64,000 nucleotides of DNA from Desulfocicer vacuolatum DSM 3385 (lineage in GTDB: Bacteria; Desulfobacterota; Desulfobacteria; Desulfobacterales; Desulfobacteraceae). The stretch is from contig NZ_FWXY01000021.1 in NCBI RefSeq assembly GCF_900176365.1, positions 1 through 64,000 of the forward strand, given 5' to 3'. Positions within the stretch are counted from its first letter, which is position 1, and each line of letters starts with the position of its first letter. The position numbers and the translations under genes are program-made. Of the stretch, positions 25,451 to 35,050 are shown piece after piece. The notes under the pieces were generated by a model. The model searched no databases. It was not told where the DNA came from and saw only the letters and a program-made list of their open reading frames with translations.

Positions 25451-26269
25451 TTATTCGTGCAAACCGCTGGATAAATGGAGAAACCAGTCCACGATAAGAT
25501 TGACGCCAACGGTTAAAACGGCAATGGCAGCTGCCGGGATCAGCGGGATTAAAATGCCAAAATTGATGGCTCCGGCATTTTCACGCACCATGCCGCCCCA
25601 GTCCGCCAGAGGCGGCTGGAGCCCAAGTCCCAGAAAACTTAAAGCAGCAATGAACAAAAAGACAAAACAGAATCTGAGCCCAAATTCAGCCATGAGCGGG
25701 GGCATGGCATTGGGTAGGATTTCATGGCGTATAATCCACCACAGACCCTCTCCCCGAAGTCTTGCCGCTTCTACAAATTCAAGTACTTCAATATCCATGG
25801 CCACGGCCCGGGACAGGCGAAATACCCGGGTGGAGTCCAGAATTGCAATGGTGAAAATCAGGGTGGGAACAGAAGGTCCCATTATGGACAGGACCATCAA
25901 GGCAAAAATAAGGGTTGGAAAGGCCATGATGATATCCACCACCCGGGAGATGCCCTGGTCCACCCAGCCTTTTTTCACCGCAGCCACAAATCCCATAAAA
26001 ACCCCCATGAAAAAAGAAAGGCCTGTGATGGTAAATGAGAGGGCAATGGTGTTTCTGGCCCCGTAAACCATCCTGGTGAACAGATCTCTGCCAATGTGGT
26101 CGGTGCCCAGGAGAAAGGCGGAAGATGAGGTTTCCCAGACATCCCCCACCACACCGGTCTCTTCATAGGGGGCTATGAGAGGGGCAAATAATGCAACTGC
26201 CAGGTTCAGCCCGACAATAAGCATGCCGATCCGCGCAGAAACAGGGGATTGCTTTATTAATTTAAACAC
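25451..26269 (-). CDS. ABC transporter permease (DppC-type)
   Basis: A 272-residue inner-membrane protein with about six helices. The BPD_transp_1 EAA loop is visible as EAARLRGEGLWWIIRHEILP. The N-terminus (SPVSARIGMLIVGLNLAVAL, and LLGTDHIGRDLFTRMVYGAR) is diagnostic for DppC/OppC proteins. The final LGLGLQPPLADWGGM segment is also typical. Its start follows the DppB-type gene by 16 bases, and both permeases would form the channel. Confidence 0.93.
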   Translation of the reverse strand: MFKLIKQSPVSARIGMLIVGLNLAVALFAPLIAPYEETGVVGDVWETSSSAFLLGTDHIGRDLFTRMVYGARNTIALSFTITGLSFFMGVFMGFVAAVKKGWVDQGISRVVDIIMAFPTLIFALMVLSIMGPSVPTLIFTIAILDSTRVFRLSRAVAMDIEVLEFVEAARLRGEGLWWIIRHEILPNAMPPLMAEFGLRFCFVFLFIAALSFLGLGLQPPLADWGGMVRENAGAINFGILIPLIPAAAIAVLTVGVNLIVDWFLHLSSGLHE

Positions 26270-26285
26270 AGTGGGCGCTCCTTTA

Positions 26286-27245
26286 TTAAATTCTGGATTG
26301 TCTTAATTTGGGATTGGACAGCATGGACAATATATCTGCAATGAGATTCAAGAGGATATAAACCACGGAGAAAATCAGACCTGAAGCCTGAACAACGGGC
26401 AGGTCCCGCTTGGCCACAGAATCCACCAGAAGCTGGCCCAGGCCGGGGTAGACAAAAACCACTTCCACAATCACCACCCCCACAATGAGGTAGGCCATGT
26501 TCAGGGCCACCACATTGATCACCGGAGACAGGGAGTTGGGAAAGGCATGGAGAACAATGATCCGCAACCGCTTGATTCCTTTGATTTGAGCCATTTCAAT
26601 ATAGGCCGATGCAAGGACATTGATGATGGCGGCCCGGGTTTGTCGCATCATGTGTGCCGTGACCACACAGGTCAGGGTCATGGCCGGCAGGAGCACCGTG
26701 TAAATCCGGGTGCCAAGGCCCATGTTTTCATTGACTGCGGCAAGGCTGGGCAGCCAGTTGAGCTGGATGCTGAAAACAAGAATCAGGATGTAGGCGATGA
26801 AAAATTCGGGAAAAGAGATAAAGGACAGCGTGGATATGGAGATACAGCGGTCAAACAGGGTGTTGCGATAAAAGGCGGCCAGCATGCCCAGACAAATGGC
26901 CAGGGGGACGGCAATGGCCGAGGTGAGAAGCGCCAGAAACAAGGTGTTGCCCAGGCGCCACCCGATCTGGTCTGCCACAGGTCTGCCGTTGGCCAGGGAA
27001 TTGCCAAAATCCCCATGGGCAACCCCTTTGAGCCAGGCCCCGTAACGGACCATTGGGGGAAGGTCCAGTTTAAGTTCTTTTCTAAAAGCGTCCACGGTTT
27101 CAGGGGTGGCCTGCTGACCCAGAACCGCCTGGGCCACATCCCCGGGTAAAAGCTCAACTCCGATAAAGATAATAATTGATATGACAAACAAGGTGGCCAC
27201 GCTGGCCAGACATCGCTTGAAAATCAGTTGCGTCAGGTTTTCCAT
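26286..27245 (-). CDS. ABC transporter permease (DppB-type)
   Basis: A 319-residue inner-membrane protein with about six helices. The N-terminus LIFKRCLASVATLFVISIII and LLPGDVAQAVLG are typical of DppB/OppB. The EAA loop reads YIEMAQIKGIKRLRIIVLHA. The C-terminal VFVYPGLGQLLVDSVAKRDL is a family signature. It is the first gene of the operon DppB-DppC-ATPase-binding protein on the minus strand. The divergent MarR gene across a 565-base gap may regulate it. Confidence 0.93.
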   Translation of the reverse strand: MENLTQLIFKRCLASVATLFVISIIIFIGVELLPGDVAQAVLGQQATPETVDAFRKELKLDLPPMVRYGAWLKGVAHGDFGNSLANGRPVADQIGWRLGNTLFLALLTSAIAVPLAICLGMLAAFYRNTLFDRCISISTLSFISFPEFFIAYILILVFSIQLNWLPSLAAVNENMGLGTRIYTVLLPAMTLTCVVTAHMMRQTRAAIINVLASAYIEMAQIKGIKRLRIIVLHAFPNSLSPVINVVALNMAYLIVGVVIVEVVFVYPGLGQLLVDSVAKRDLPVVQASGLIFSVVYILLNLIADILSMLSNPKLRQSRI

Positions 27246-27810
27246 GATAAAAAAATTCTATTTCCTTTTTGCCCCGGACATATCGGCAGATTGAATTTTC
27301 TTGCGATAAATGACGGTTCAGGCCTGGCGAGGCCCGGAGCATGATATTAACAATTAAATCTGCCTTGTTTGCACGTGTCTGAAAGAACCGTCTAAGAGAA
27401 AATGGTATTCTCTGTGATGCTGTAATAAACAGCTTCTTTTTGCAAACTCAAAATAACAACCTTAAAAAAGTATCGTTCTCTATCTATTTTGTCAAGTTGA
27501 ATTGAAATATAGAGCTTTCATAAAAACCTAATAAACAAGGAAATAAATGCAATTCATTTAAAAATGTTTGATATATAAGCTATTGTTAATGATTAGAAAG
27601 CTATGTAATTGTGACTGTTTGGTGATAAGTATTCGGCTTGGTGTTGGAAGAACATCATATCCATGGCAGCAAAAAATTGTTCCTTCAAAAAAAACTTTTC
27701 ATCCTTACTCAAATATTATAATTGATGAAAGTATTCTCATTTTTTCGTTACTGCGGCTGCCGCCATTTTACATTACTTAAGCCGCATATTTACTTATAAT
27801 TAAGGATTTT
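27246..27810. promoter_or_regulatory. Divergent control region between ABC operon and marR
   Basis: A 565-base AT-rich gap between start codons of opposite transcription units, so it must carry both promoters. A short plus frame at 27568 has no features and is not called. I do not see a clear palindromic MarR operator. Confidence 0.4.
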
Positions 27811-28305
27811 ATGCAGAATTCAAACGATATCCGGTGCAGGAATCTATTGATTGCCCTTAGAAAAATTATTCAGGCCATTGATCGACATTCCAGCAGTTTG
27901 AGGAAAAAATTTGGACTCACCGGTCCGCAACTCATCGTACTTCAGGAAATATCGACACAGAAGAAAATATCTGTGACGCAATTGTCCAGAAATATCAGTC
28001 TCAGTCAGGCAACGGTTACAGACATCACGAAACGCCTTGAGAAACAGGGCTGTTTAACCAGAACCCGGAGTACCAGCGATAAACGTCGAATCAATATTAT
28101 TATCACTGAAAAGGGAGAGACCATTCTGGAACAGGTGCCCCCACTTCTTCAGGAAAAATTTACTGAACGTTTTTCCGATCTGGAAGGCTGGGAACAGCTA
28201 ATGATTGAAAGTGCATTTGAGCGGGTGGTGACAATGATGTCTGCCGAGGATATTGAGGCCAGCCCCATGATGATTACAGGGCCTTTTGATTCTGAGGAGG
28301 GGTGA
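27811..28305 (+). CDS. MarR-family transcriptional regulator
   Basis: A 164-residue protein with the winged-helix MarR fold. The recognition region reads VTQLSRNISLSQATVTDITK, then RLEKQGCLTRTRSTSDKRRI; the D-x-R wing motif SDKRRI is intact. N- and C-terminal helices provide the dimer interface. A C-terminal tail MSAEDIEASPMMITGP extends past the usual end. It is divergent from the peptide-type ABC operon and convergent with the aldehyde oxidoreductase gene, so the ABC operon is the more likely target. The ligand is unknown. Confidence 0.88.
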   Translation: MQNSNDIRCRNLLIALRKIIQAIDRHSSSLRKKFGLTGPQLIVLQEISTQKKISVTQLSRNISLSQATVTDITKRLEKQGCLTRTRSTSDKRRINIIITEKGETILEQVPPLLQEKFTERFSDLEGWEQLMIESAFERVVTMMSAEDIEASPMMITGPFDSEEG

Positions 28306-28397
28306 TGGGAGATAAACTGCCACGGGCAGACCTGGTTGTTATTTCGGTCCATCCGTGACAGTTAAAAATAGGTCAAAAAACGGGTGTTGCTGCAAAA

Positions 28398-30227
28398 TCA
28401 GTTCAGGCCGAGTTTTTTCAGGGTTTCAGCCTTGGGAATACCATTGTTGTCCCAGCCCTGGACTTCGTAATAATCATCCAGCATGGTTTGAAGATCGCAG
28501 GTTTCGCCCTTGGCCGGGCCTGCCGGTAAGGGTTCGTCTGTGATGCGTTTGGGCAGTGAATCATCCTTTCTGTCAAAACCTGCATTCACCAGGAACAACC
28601 GCTCGGCATTGGTGATGCGCTCGGCAGCCATGACCAGATCTTCCATGGTATAATCTGCCCCGGTGGCGGTGTTTAAATAGGTCAACATACCGGTGGGGGA
28701 CATGGTGCTGTCCTTTTCTGCCAGCATTCTGGCGCCGAAAAAGATGCAGAGCCCTGCGGCATCCACAATGGCGGACAGATCCTGTATGCGCTTTGTGGGG
28801 CCGGCCTTTCCCTTGGTGGCCAGGGGGTCCATGGAAAAGGTGGTGCCGAAAATTTCAAAATAGGCTGGATCGCCGCGCATGTGGGAGCCGCCTATGGGGG
28901 ATGTTGCATAGGCAAGGCCCATGGCCTTGGCCCCCCGGGGTTCATATCCCGGGAATTCCTGTTTTTTGGAAACCATGGCAAGTTCTGGATGTCCATACCC
29001 ATCTGCCAGGCGATAACTGCCATTGGCAAGCTTATCGCCAAATCCTTCACGATAGGCCGTTTGACGGGTGAGCGCCACCAATGCTTCGCCGTCTCCCCAT
29101 TTCAGGGATCGTCCCACTTCGTCTTCGCTTACATAACCGCGATCCACAAGCTCCATGGCGCAGGCCACAGTGGCTCCCATGGTGATGGTGTCAAGACCCA
29201 GTTCATTGCAAAGATAATTGGCCTTGGTGATGGCGGCCAGGTTATCAATCATACAGTTGGAGCCCATGGCATAAACGGTCTCATATTCAGGACCTTCGCC
29301 CTCTCCCTCAAATCCCGGTTCCGTCACCTTGGTGATTCTGGCGCATTTGATGGGGCAGCCAAAGCAGCCCTGGTTTTTCACCAGATATTTTTCAGTAAGG
29401 GTGGTTCCCTGGATATCTTCCCAGCCGTCAAAGGTTCCCTGCTGCCAGTTTTTGGTGGGCAGAATGCCCTTTTCCTGGGTCACGGCAACCACTCCGGAGG
29501 TACCGTTAATGGTCAGCCCCACCGGTGTTATTTTGGCTTCGTCGGTGTATTGTTTTAAAATTTTCTGATTGAATTCCTTGAACGCATCGGGCTGGGCAAG
29601 TTTAATTTTATCGCTTCCCAGTACCACAACCCCTTTGAGATTTTTGGAACCCATCACAGCACCCACACCGGATCTGCCTGCGGCACGGTGCCTTTCGTTC
29701 ATGATACCTGCAAAAAGAACCTTATTCTCCCCGGCAGGGCCGATGCAGGCCACCCGGGCTTTGGGATCTGTTTGGGAAAGCAGCATGTCCGTACTTTCCG
29801 GCACTGTTTTTCCCCAGATATCTTCAGCGCTTTTCAGCTCCGGCTTGCCCTTGTTTATCCAGAGGAAAACCGGTTTTTCTGATTTGCCCTTAAAAATGAT
29901 GCCGTCGTAACCGGCCCGTTTCATTTCCCGGGGCATCATTCCACCGGAGTTGGAGCAGGTTACGGCCCCGGTTAACGGTGATTTTGTCATCACCATATAT
30001 CGGGCGCCGGTGGGGGCACCGGTGCCGGTGAGGGGGCCTGTCATCATAATCATGAGATTTTCCGGGGAAAACGGGTCGCATGTCGGGTCCATTTCTTTGT
30101 TCAGATAATAGATACCGATGCCACGGCCGCCGATGTAATCCTTGGCCACCCCGGGGTCCAGAACTTCATCTTTTATTTCTCCTGTGGTGAGATCAACCCG
30201 GAGAATTTTACCGATCCATCCTTTCAT
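28398..30227 (-). CDS. aor: Aldehyde:ferredoxin oxidoreductase (tungsten)
   Basis: A 609-residue protein; the start at MKGWIGKILRVDL (30227) follows an AGGAG at good spacing. It belongs to the AOR family, which carries a tungstopterin and one [4Fe-4S] cluster. Visible landmarks are the N-terminal IGGRGIGIYYL, the cluster ligands CFGCPIKC around residue 290 and the fourth cysteine in AAGLCIFF around residue 490. It oxidises aldehydes to acids with ferredoxin, or the reverse, in the cytoplasm of anaerobes. The neighbouring hydantoinase and CoA-transferase genes suggest work on organic acids or amino-acid-derived aldehydes. The substrate is unproven. Confidence 0.93.
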   Translation of the reverse strand: MKGWIGKILRVDLTTGEIKDEVLDPGVAKDYIGGRGIGIYYLNKEMDPTCDPFSPENLMIMMTGPLTGTGAPTGARYMVMTKSPLTGAVTCSNSGGMMPREMKRAGYDGIIFKGKSEKPVFLWINKGKPELKSAEDIWGKTVPESTDMLLSQTDPKARVACIGPAGENKVLFAGIMNERHRAAGRSGVGAVMGSKNLKGVVVLGSDKIKLAQPDAFKEFNQKILKQYTDEAKITPVGLTINGTSGVVAVTQEKGILPTKNWQQGTFDGWEDIQGTTLTEKYLVKNQGCFGCPIKCARITKVTEPGFEGEGEGPEYETVYAMGSNCMIDNLAAITKANYLCNELGLDTITMGATVACAMELVDRGYVSEDEVGRSLKWGDGEALVALTRQTAYREGFGDKLANGSYRLADGYGHPELAMVSKKQEFPGYEPRGAKAMGLAYATSPIGGSHMRGDPAYFEIFGTTFSMDPLATKGKAGPTKRIQDLSAIVDAAGLCIFFGARMLAEKDSTMSPTGMLTYLNTATGADYTMEDLVMAAERITNAERLFLVNAGFDRKDDSLPKRITDEPLPAGPAKGETCDLQTMLDDYYEVQGWDNNGIPKAETLKKLGLN

Positions 30228-30624
30228 TGTAGTGACTCCTTTTTGTGAAATCAAAAAATTCAGGCGTACTTTATCAAGGGACCTGCCCATGTATAAGTGG
30301 GTCCCTTTATTTGATTTTTAAATGTTATAGTAAGTGTAGCATATAGGAGGCTGAAACAGATTTCAACACTAAAATGAATTTTTTTAAAAAAAAATAATGG
30401 GCATTAAGTCAGTTCGCGGGAGAATGCTTTTTTAAAAATTTATGTGGATGAATATAGTTGTGCGATGCCGGGGCAGAGGAAATGAAAAATGGACGGAGTA
30501 TGGGTTTTTTTATGTTATTCAGTGTTAAAATCGGCGAGATGCCAGGGAAATACGATGAATAAATAACAGGCGATTTGTCCCCCGCCAAATCAAAGATCGG
30601 CAAGGGGACTTATTGGAAAAAAGG
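30228..30624. other. Non-coding gap with a small hairpin
   Basis: A hairpin AAGGGACC/GGGTCCCTT at about 30276-30308 lies upstream of the aldehyde oxidoreductase gene. The rest shows no supported gene; a 64-codon minus frame at 30409-30603 has no recognisable features. Confidence 0.35.
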
Positions 30625-32328
30625 TTAAGGTCTGCCGTACCCCCCGCCCCCCGGTGTTTCAATGCCCAGGGTGTCACCTTTTTTTAATTGCGCATGGAAT
30701 TTGCCCGGCATGATCTTTTTTCTGCCGTTGCGGATAATATAATTATTACCGCAGGCACCGGGTTTTCCGCCATCAATGCCGTGGGGAGGGTGAATTCTTC
30801 TCTCGGACAGCACGGTCATTTCAGCAGGACCAAGCATGCGCATTTCACGGATCATACCGTCTCCCCCGCAAAATTTACCCCCACCCCCGGAATGTTTGCG
30901 AATGGCATACTGTGTCACCAGAAAGGGATAACTGTATTCCAGGGCCTCCACCGGGGTGTTTAAGGTGTTGGTCATGTGGGAATGCACCGCATTTTCGCCG
31001 TTATTTGTGGCTGTGGCCCCCATGCCGCCGCCCAGGGTTTCATAGTAGGCAAAGGGGGTGTGGGTTCGCAGGTCCATACCCCCCACGGTGAGGTTGTTCA
31101 TGGTACCCTGGCCGGCTGCCGGGATCTGTCCGGGAAGGGCTTTTTCCAGGGCCCCCAGCACGGTATCCACCACCCGTTGGGACGTTTCCACATTGCCCCC
31201 GGCCACGGCGGCAGGAAATACGGCATCCACAATGGTTCCCTTTTTCGTGATTAAGCTGATGGGTTTGAAGCAACCGGCATTAAAGGGAATGTCCTCCTTT
31301 ATCAGGGTGCGAAATACATAGATCACCGCAGACAGGGTAATGGAAAAAACCGCATTGACACTGCCGGTGACCTGGGCATGGGAATGCCTGAAATCAAGGG
31401 TGGCGCCATCACCTTTAATGGTGAGGATAACATGAATATGAATATCTTTTGTTCCTTTGCCGTCATCATCCAGCCGGTCTTCAAATTCATACACCCCGTC
31501 GGGGATGGATGCGATTTTTTTCCGTGTGATGGTTTCTGAATAGTCCATGAGGGATGTGGCGTAGCGCTTTACCTCGGGCAGACTGTATTTTTTCACCAGT
31601 TCCCGGATTCTGCGGATACCTGTGAGATTGGCCATGATCTGGGCTGAAAAATCGCCTTCCCGCTCCTGGGGAGTTCTGACATTGTTTAAAAATAAGGTCA
31701 TTAAATCTTTGTCCAGTTGGCCTTTTTTTACGATTTTTAAAGGTGGAATGATGACCCCTTCCTGGAACAGGGAGCTTGACAGGGGCATGGACCCTGCACT
31801 CATTCCCCCCACATCTGCGTGGTGTGCCCGGTTGGCCACAAAAAACCGGGGCCTGTTTTGTCTGGGAATTTTTTTCCCGGCGCCGGGCTTGGCAGGGGAC
31901 AATGATTCCGGATCAAACACCGGGGCCACAATGGTAATGTCAGGCAGGTGGGTGCCCCCTTTGTAGGGATCATTTAACATCACCATATCGCCTTGTTCAA
32001 ATTCCACTGCATCAATGGCCGCCTTGACAGACAGGGGCATGGAGCCCAGATGTACGGGAATATGGGCTGCCTGGGCTATCATGGCGCCATTGGCATCAAA
32101 AAGAGCACAGGAAAAATCCCGTCGTTCCTTGATGTTGGGGGAAAAAGCCGTGCGGTTAAGGGTAACCCCCATTTCTTCACAAATGGAGGTAAATCGATTT
32201 TTAAACACCTCCAGCAAAATGGGATTGGGGATATCTTTACCGGATGTTTCATTGCCATGGGCCTTATTGGTTTTCCGGGAGTCTGCATGGAGATCCAAAG
32301 GGTCTGATGGGATTAAAGGGGGCATCAT
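30625..32328 (-). CDS. hyuB: Hydantoinase B / oxoprolinase-family subunit
   Basis: A 567-residue protein of the HyuB family: DPILLEVF-type start (NPILLEVFKNRFTSICEEMG), MGVTLNRTAFSPNIKERRDF, then MLNDPYKGGTHLPDITIV, a strongly conserved segment. The C-terminal GGGGYGRP ending is typical. The gene overlaps the end of the HyuA gene by four bases (ATGA), so the two are translationally coupled. HyuA/HyuB pairs hydrolyse or carboxylate cyclic amides and ketones with ATP (hydantoinase, 5-oxoprolinase, acetone or acetophenone carboxylase). Which reaction occurs here cannot be told from sequence alone. Confidence 0.9.
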   Translation of the reverse strand: MMPPLIPSDPLDLHADSRKTNKAHGNETSGKDIPNPILLEVFKNRFTSICEEMGVTLNRTAFSPNIKERRDFSCALFDANGAMIAQAAHIPVHLGSMPLSVKAAIDAVEFEQGDMVMLNDPYKGGTHLPDITIVAPVFDPESLSPAKPGAGKKIPRQNRPRFFVANRAHHADVGGMSAGSMPLSSSLFQEGVIIPPLKIVKKGQLDKDLMTLFLNNVRTPQEREGDFSAQIMANLTGIRRIRELVKKYSLPEVKRYATSLMDYSETITRKKIASIPDGVYEFEDRLDDDGKGTKDIHIHVILTIKGDGATLDFRHSHAQVTGSVNAVFSITLSAVIYVFRTLIKEDIPFNAGCFKPISLITKKGTIVDAVFPAAVAGGNVETSQRVVDTVLGALEKALPGQIPAAGQGTMNNLTVGGMDLRTHTPFAYYETLGGGMGATATNNGENAVHSHMTNTLNTPVEALEYSYPFLVTQYAIRKHSGGGGKFCGGDGMIREMRMLGPAEMTVLSERRIHPPHGIDGGKPGACGNNYIIRNGRKKIMPGKFHAQLKKGDTLGIETPGGGGYGRP

Positions 32329-34310
32329 TTTTCTCCTTTTTTGCAGGTGTGGATGATAAGATTGCCAAATTGATCCACCCTTGCAAAGGTGTCCGGGGGC
32401 ATGACAATGGTGGAGGTGTACTCCAATATAATGGCAGGCCCTGTGATTTCATTGCCATGGCTGAGATGTTTCCGGTGAATAAGGTCGGTTTCCCGGGGGA
32501 CACCGTCAAAGATCACAGGACGTTTTTCCCCAAAGGCTTTTGCAGGGGGAATTTTTCCGGCATGGGGTTCTGGATCTATTATCGGTTTTTCCGGGGTTCC
32601 CCTGGCCCTGAGTCGGATGTTGACAATCTCCATTTTTTTGTCTGGATTGCTGTATCCATAGCTCTTTTCGTGGAGAAGATGGAAGCTGTTTTCATATTCC
32701 GTGGTAAAGGGAACCATGATTTCGTAGGATTGGCCTTTGTAGCGCATGTCCAGGAATTTTTCCACATGGATACGGCCTTTATCAATGCCTTCTAAAAGCA
32801 ATTCCTCGATGCCTTTTTCAACCAGAGGCTCAAATTGTTTTTCAAGCATGGCATGGTCCATGTCCTGGGCCTTTTGCATGATGGTAAGGGAATAATCTTT
32901 AATAACATCTGCCATGAGCATGCCCACGGCAGAAAGAATGCCGGGGTTTTGGGGCACAAACACGGTGGGCATATTGAGCAGCCGGGCCAGGGAAACCGCA
33001 TGGAGTCCCCCGGCACCGCCAAAGGAGAACAGGGAAAATTCCGAAGGATCAAACCCCCGCTCCACGGAGATGACCCGGATGGCCTTTTCCATGGCTGTGT
33101 CGGCAACGGAAAGAATGCCCTCGGCAAGGGTCTTTTTGTCCAGGCCAGACTCCCGGGACATCTTGTCAAAGTAAGATTCCAGCCGTTGGAAATCCAGGGT
33201 CATGTGCCCCCCCAGGAAATGTTCCGGCACCAGCCGTCCAAGATAGAGATTGGCATCGGTGACGGTGATCTGCTCTCCTTTCCCATAGCAGATGGGCCCG
33301 GGGTCAGCACCGGAACTTTCCGGCCCCACCCTTAAGGCCCCTCCGGCATCCATAAAGGCAAGGGAGCCGCCGCCGGCCCCCACAGTGTGAATATCAATCA
33401 TGGGCACTTTTACGGGAAAATCAGAGATGGCGGACTCAAAGGTCAAGGGAAGCCCCCCGTCAATGAGGGCCACATCCGTGGAGGTGCCGCCCATGTCAAA
33501 GGAGATCAGTTTTTCCACCCCTGCCATTTTGCCGGTTTCCCAGGCCCCCACAGCGCCTCCGGCAGGGCCGGAAAGAATGGTTCTCACCGATTCGTTCATG
33601 GCAGTGGCCGCAGAAATACTGCCGCCGTTGGACTGCATGATGCGAAGCTCATTTCCGTGGATGTTCTCTATGATATGGGTGATATAACGCTTCATGATGG
33701 GGGAGACATAGGCGTTTACCACGGTGGTGGATGTGCGCTCGTACTCCCGGAATTCCGCCAGTATCTTGTGGGAGAGGGAGGTGCTGATTTTGAGTGCTTC
33801 CAGGGCCTTTTCCATTTTTATTTCATCATGGGGATTGAGAAAGGAAAACAAAAAGCACACGGCAATGGAGTCCACCTTTGCCTGTTTGATTTTTTCCACC
33901 ACCTCTGCTGCCGAAGCATCATCAAAGGCCAGTTCCACTCCGCCATCACTTCTGGTGCGGCAATGGACCCCGAACCTGAGGTGTGAGGGCACAAGAAGGG
34001 GTGGTTTCCGGTATTGGGGATTGTACAATTCCGTGCGGTTCTGGCGGCCAATGGCAAAAACATCTTCAAAGCCCTTGTTGGTGATAAGGGCGGTTACGGC
34101 CCCTTTTCGTTCCAGAATGGCGTTGGTGGCAACAGTGGAGCCGTGCACCATTTTATAATTGTCTGACTGTGTAATGTGTGAAATGCCGCTCAACACCGAT
34201 TCTGCAGGATTGGAAGGGGTGGAAAGCTGTTTGAACACCCCCCATTTCCCTTCTTTTCTATAAATAAAATCCGTAAAAGTGCCTCCGGTATCCACCCCTA
34301 TCAGTTCCAT
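32325..34310 (-). CDS. hyuA: Hydantoinase A / oxoprolinase-family subunit
   Basis: A 661-residue protein of the HyuA family with an actin-like ATPase fold. The N-terminus MELIGVDTGGTFTDFIYRKE holds the phosphate loop DTGGTFTD. Other landmarks are HGSTVATNAILERKGA, ISFDMGGTSTDVALIDGG (second phosphate motif) and FGGAGGLHAVSLARLL. It is first in the hyuA-hyuB pair, downstream of repeat A1 by about 100 bases. No third small subunit, typical of acetone carboxylase, is present, which favours a hydantoinase or oxoprolinase type. Confidence 0.9.
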   Translation of the reverse strand: MELIGVDTGGTFTDFIYRKEGKWGVFKQLSTPSNPAESVLSGISHITQSDNYKMVHGSTVATNAILERKGAVTALITNKGFEDVFAIGRQNRTELYNPQYRKPPLLVPSHLRFGVHCRTRSDGGVELAFDDASAAEVVEKIKQAKVDSIAVCFLFSFLNPHDEIKMEKALEALKISTSLSHKILAEFREYERTSTTVVNAYVSPIMKRYITHIIENIHGNELRIMQSNGGSISAATAMNESVRTILSGPAGGAVGAWETGKMAGVEKLISFDMGGTSTDVALIDGGLPLTFESAISDFPVKVPMIDIHTVGAGGGSLAFMDAGGALRVGPESSGADPGPICYGKGEQITVTDANLYLGRLVPEHFLGGHMTLDFQRLESYFDKMSRESGLDKKTLAEGILSVADTAMEKAIRVISVERGFDPSEFSLFSFGGAGGLHAVSLARLLNMPTVFVPQNPGILSAVGMLMADVIKDYSLTIMQKAQDMDHAMLEKQFEPLVEKGIEELLLEGIDKGRIHVEKFLDMRYKGQSYEIMVPFTTEYENSFHLLHEKSYGYSNPDKKMEIVNIRLRARGTPEKPIIDPEPHAGKIPPAKAFGEKRPVIFDGVPRETDLIHRKHLSHGNEITGPAIILEYTSTIVMPPDTFARVDQFGNLIIHTCKKGEK

Positions 34311-34410
34311 TTAATTTATCCTTTTTTTATATTAAACTCCATCCAAAGACCTGGAATTATGAGAGTTTCATTTTTCGTTGTGGCTGGTGGTTACCGCCAT
34401 GTATGTTTTA

Positions 34411-34540
34411 TTAGAAAATAAAACTTCCGGGTAACCTCAGCAGAGCCGCCCCCGACGGGCAATAGGAACCGGACAATTGGGCTGTCTACAGTTCCGGTCC
34501 GGGCCCATTGCCCGTCGGGGGCGGCGGTATAATACCATTG
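34411..34540. repeat. Palindromic repeat family A, copy 1
   Basis: The core arms GCCGCCCCCGACGGGCAAT and ATTGCCCGTCGGGGGCGGC pair over 19 bp, with an inner GGAACCGGA/TCCGGTTCC-like stem. The flanks TTAGAAAATAAAAC...GGTAACCTCAGC and TATAATACCATT are shared with other copies. It is in inverse orientation to copy A2 on the far side of the CoA-transferase gene. Confidence 0.8.
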
Positions 34541-34543
34541 TAA

Positions 34544-34726
34544 CTCAACTTTCGGTGTTCGCATTTCGTGGTGGGGTCAGGCTTTCGTTATTGACATTAT
34601 CGAGGCTTTTTTTGCCGGCAAAGGCCTTGGTCGATAACATCAATAACAAAAGCCTGACCCCGTCGGTACACTGAGCCCGTCGGTACATTTAAAAATGCCG
34701 GCTTTGAAATGAAGCCCGAAAGTTGA
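34544..34726. repeat. MITE-like element, family B copy 2
   Basis: A 183-bp copy of the element at 23514-23711, beginning CTCAACTTTCGG and ending CGAAAGTTGA. It lacks one 15-bp GACCCCGTCGG unit present in copy 1. It lies three bases from repeat A1, so the two elements are nested or joined. Confidence 0.8.
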
Positions 34727-35050
34727 AATTGTAATATTTGTTATGTTTACCATAAAATGCAAAATATATAGATATGATGCATTCTCTATGGGGCCATTTT
34801 CCATTCCATGGCACTATAGATAAACTTGATCATGCAGTGCAAGGAATTTGTAAAATTGGGGAAAAAGGTGTGCCACTTATTATGATTGTGGTATTTTACG
34901 GCCCAGGATAGAAGGGGCATGATGGATCATCATCCAGAACTCATGGGGCCTGAACTTCCATTGGTTTGCCTTTATTTAAGGTAAACACATGATGACCTGA
35001 CAACGTGGAGACCCTGTGATTTAAGAGCCCGGAAAACAAGGGAGAAGACA
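34727..35050. promoter_or_regulatory. Upstream region of the CoA-transferase gene
   Basis: About 320 bases without a gene. The terminal GGGAGAAGACA is the ribosome-binding sequence of the CoA-transferase TTG start. The promoter is probably here but not clearly seen. Confidence 0.35.

Noticed and set aside
26547-27149. 200-codon plus-strand frame opposite the DppB-type permease
   Set aside because: It is antisense to a clear permease; its Gly/His/Gln-rich translation is a typical shadow of membrane-protein codons.
28881-29558. 225-codon plus frame opposite the aldehyde oxidoreductase
   Set aside because: It is antisense to a well-supported enzyme and has no domain signs.
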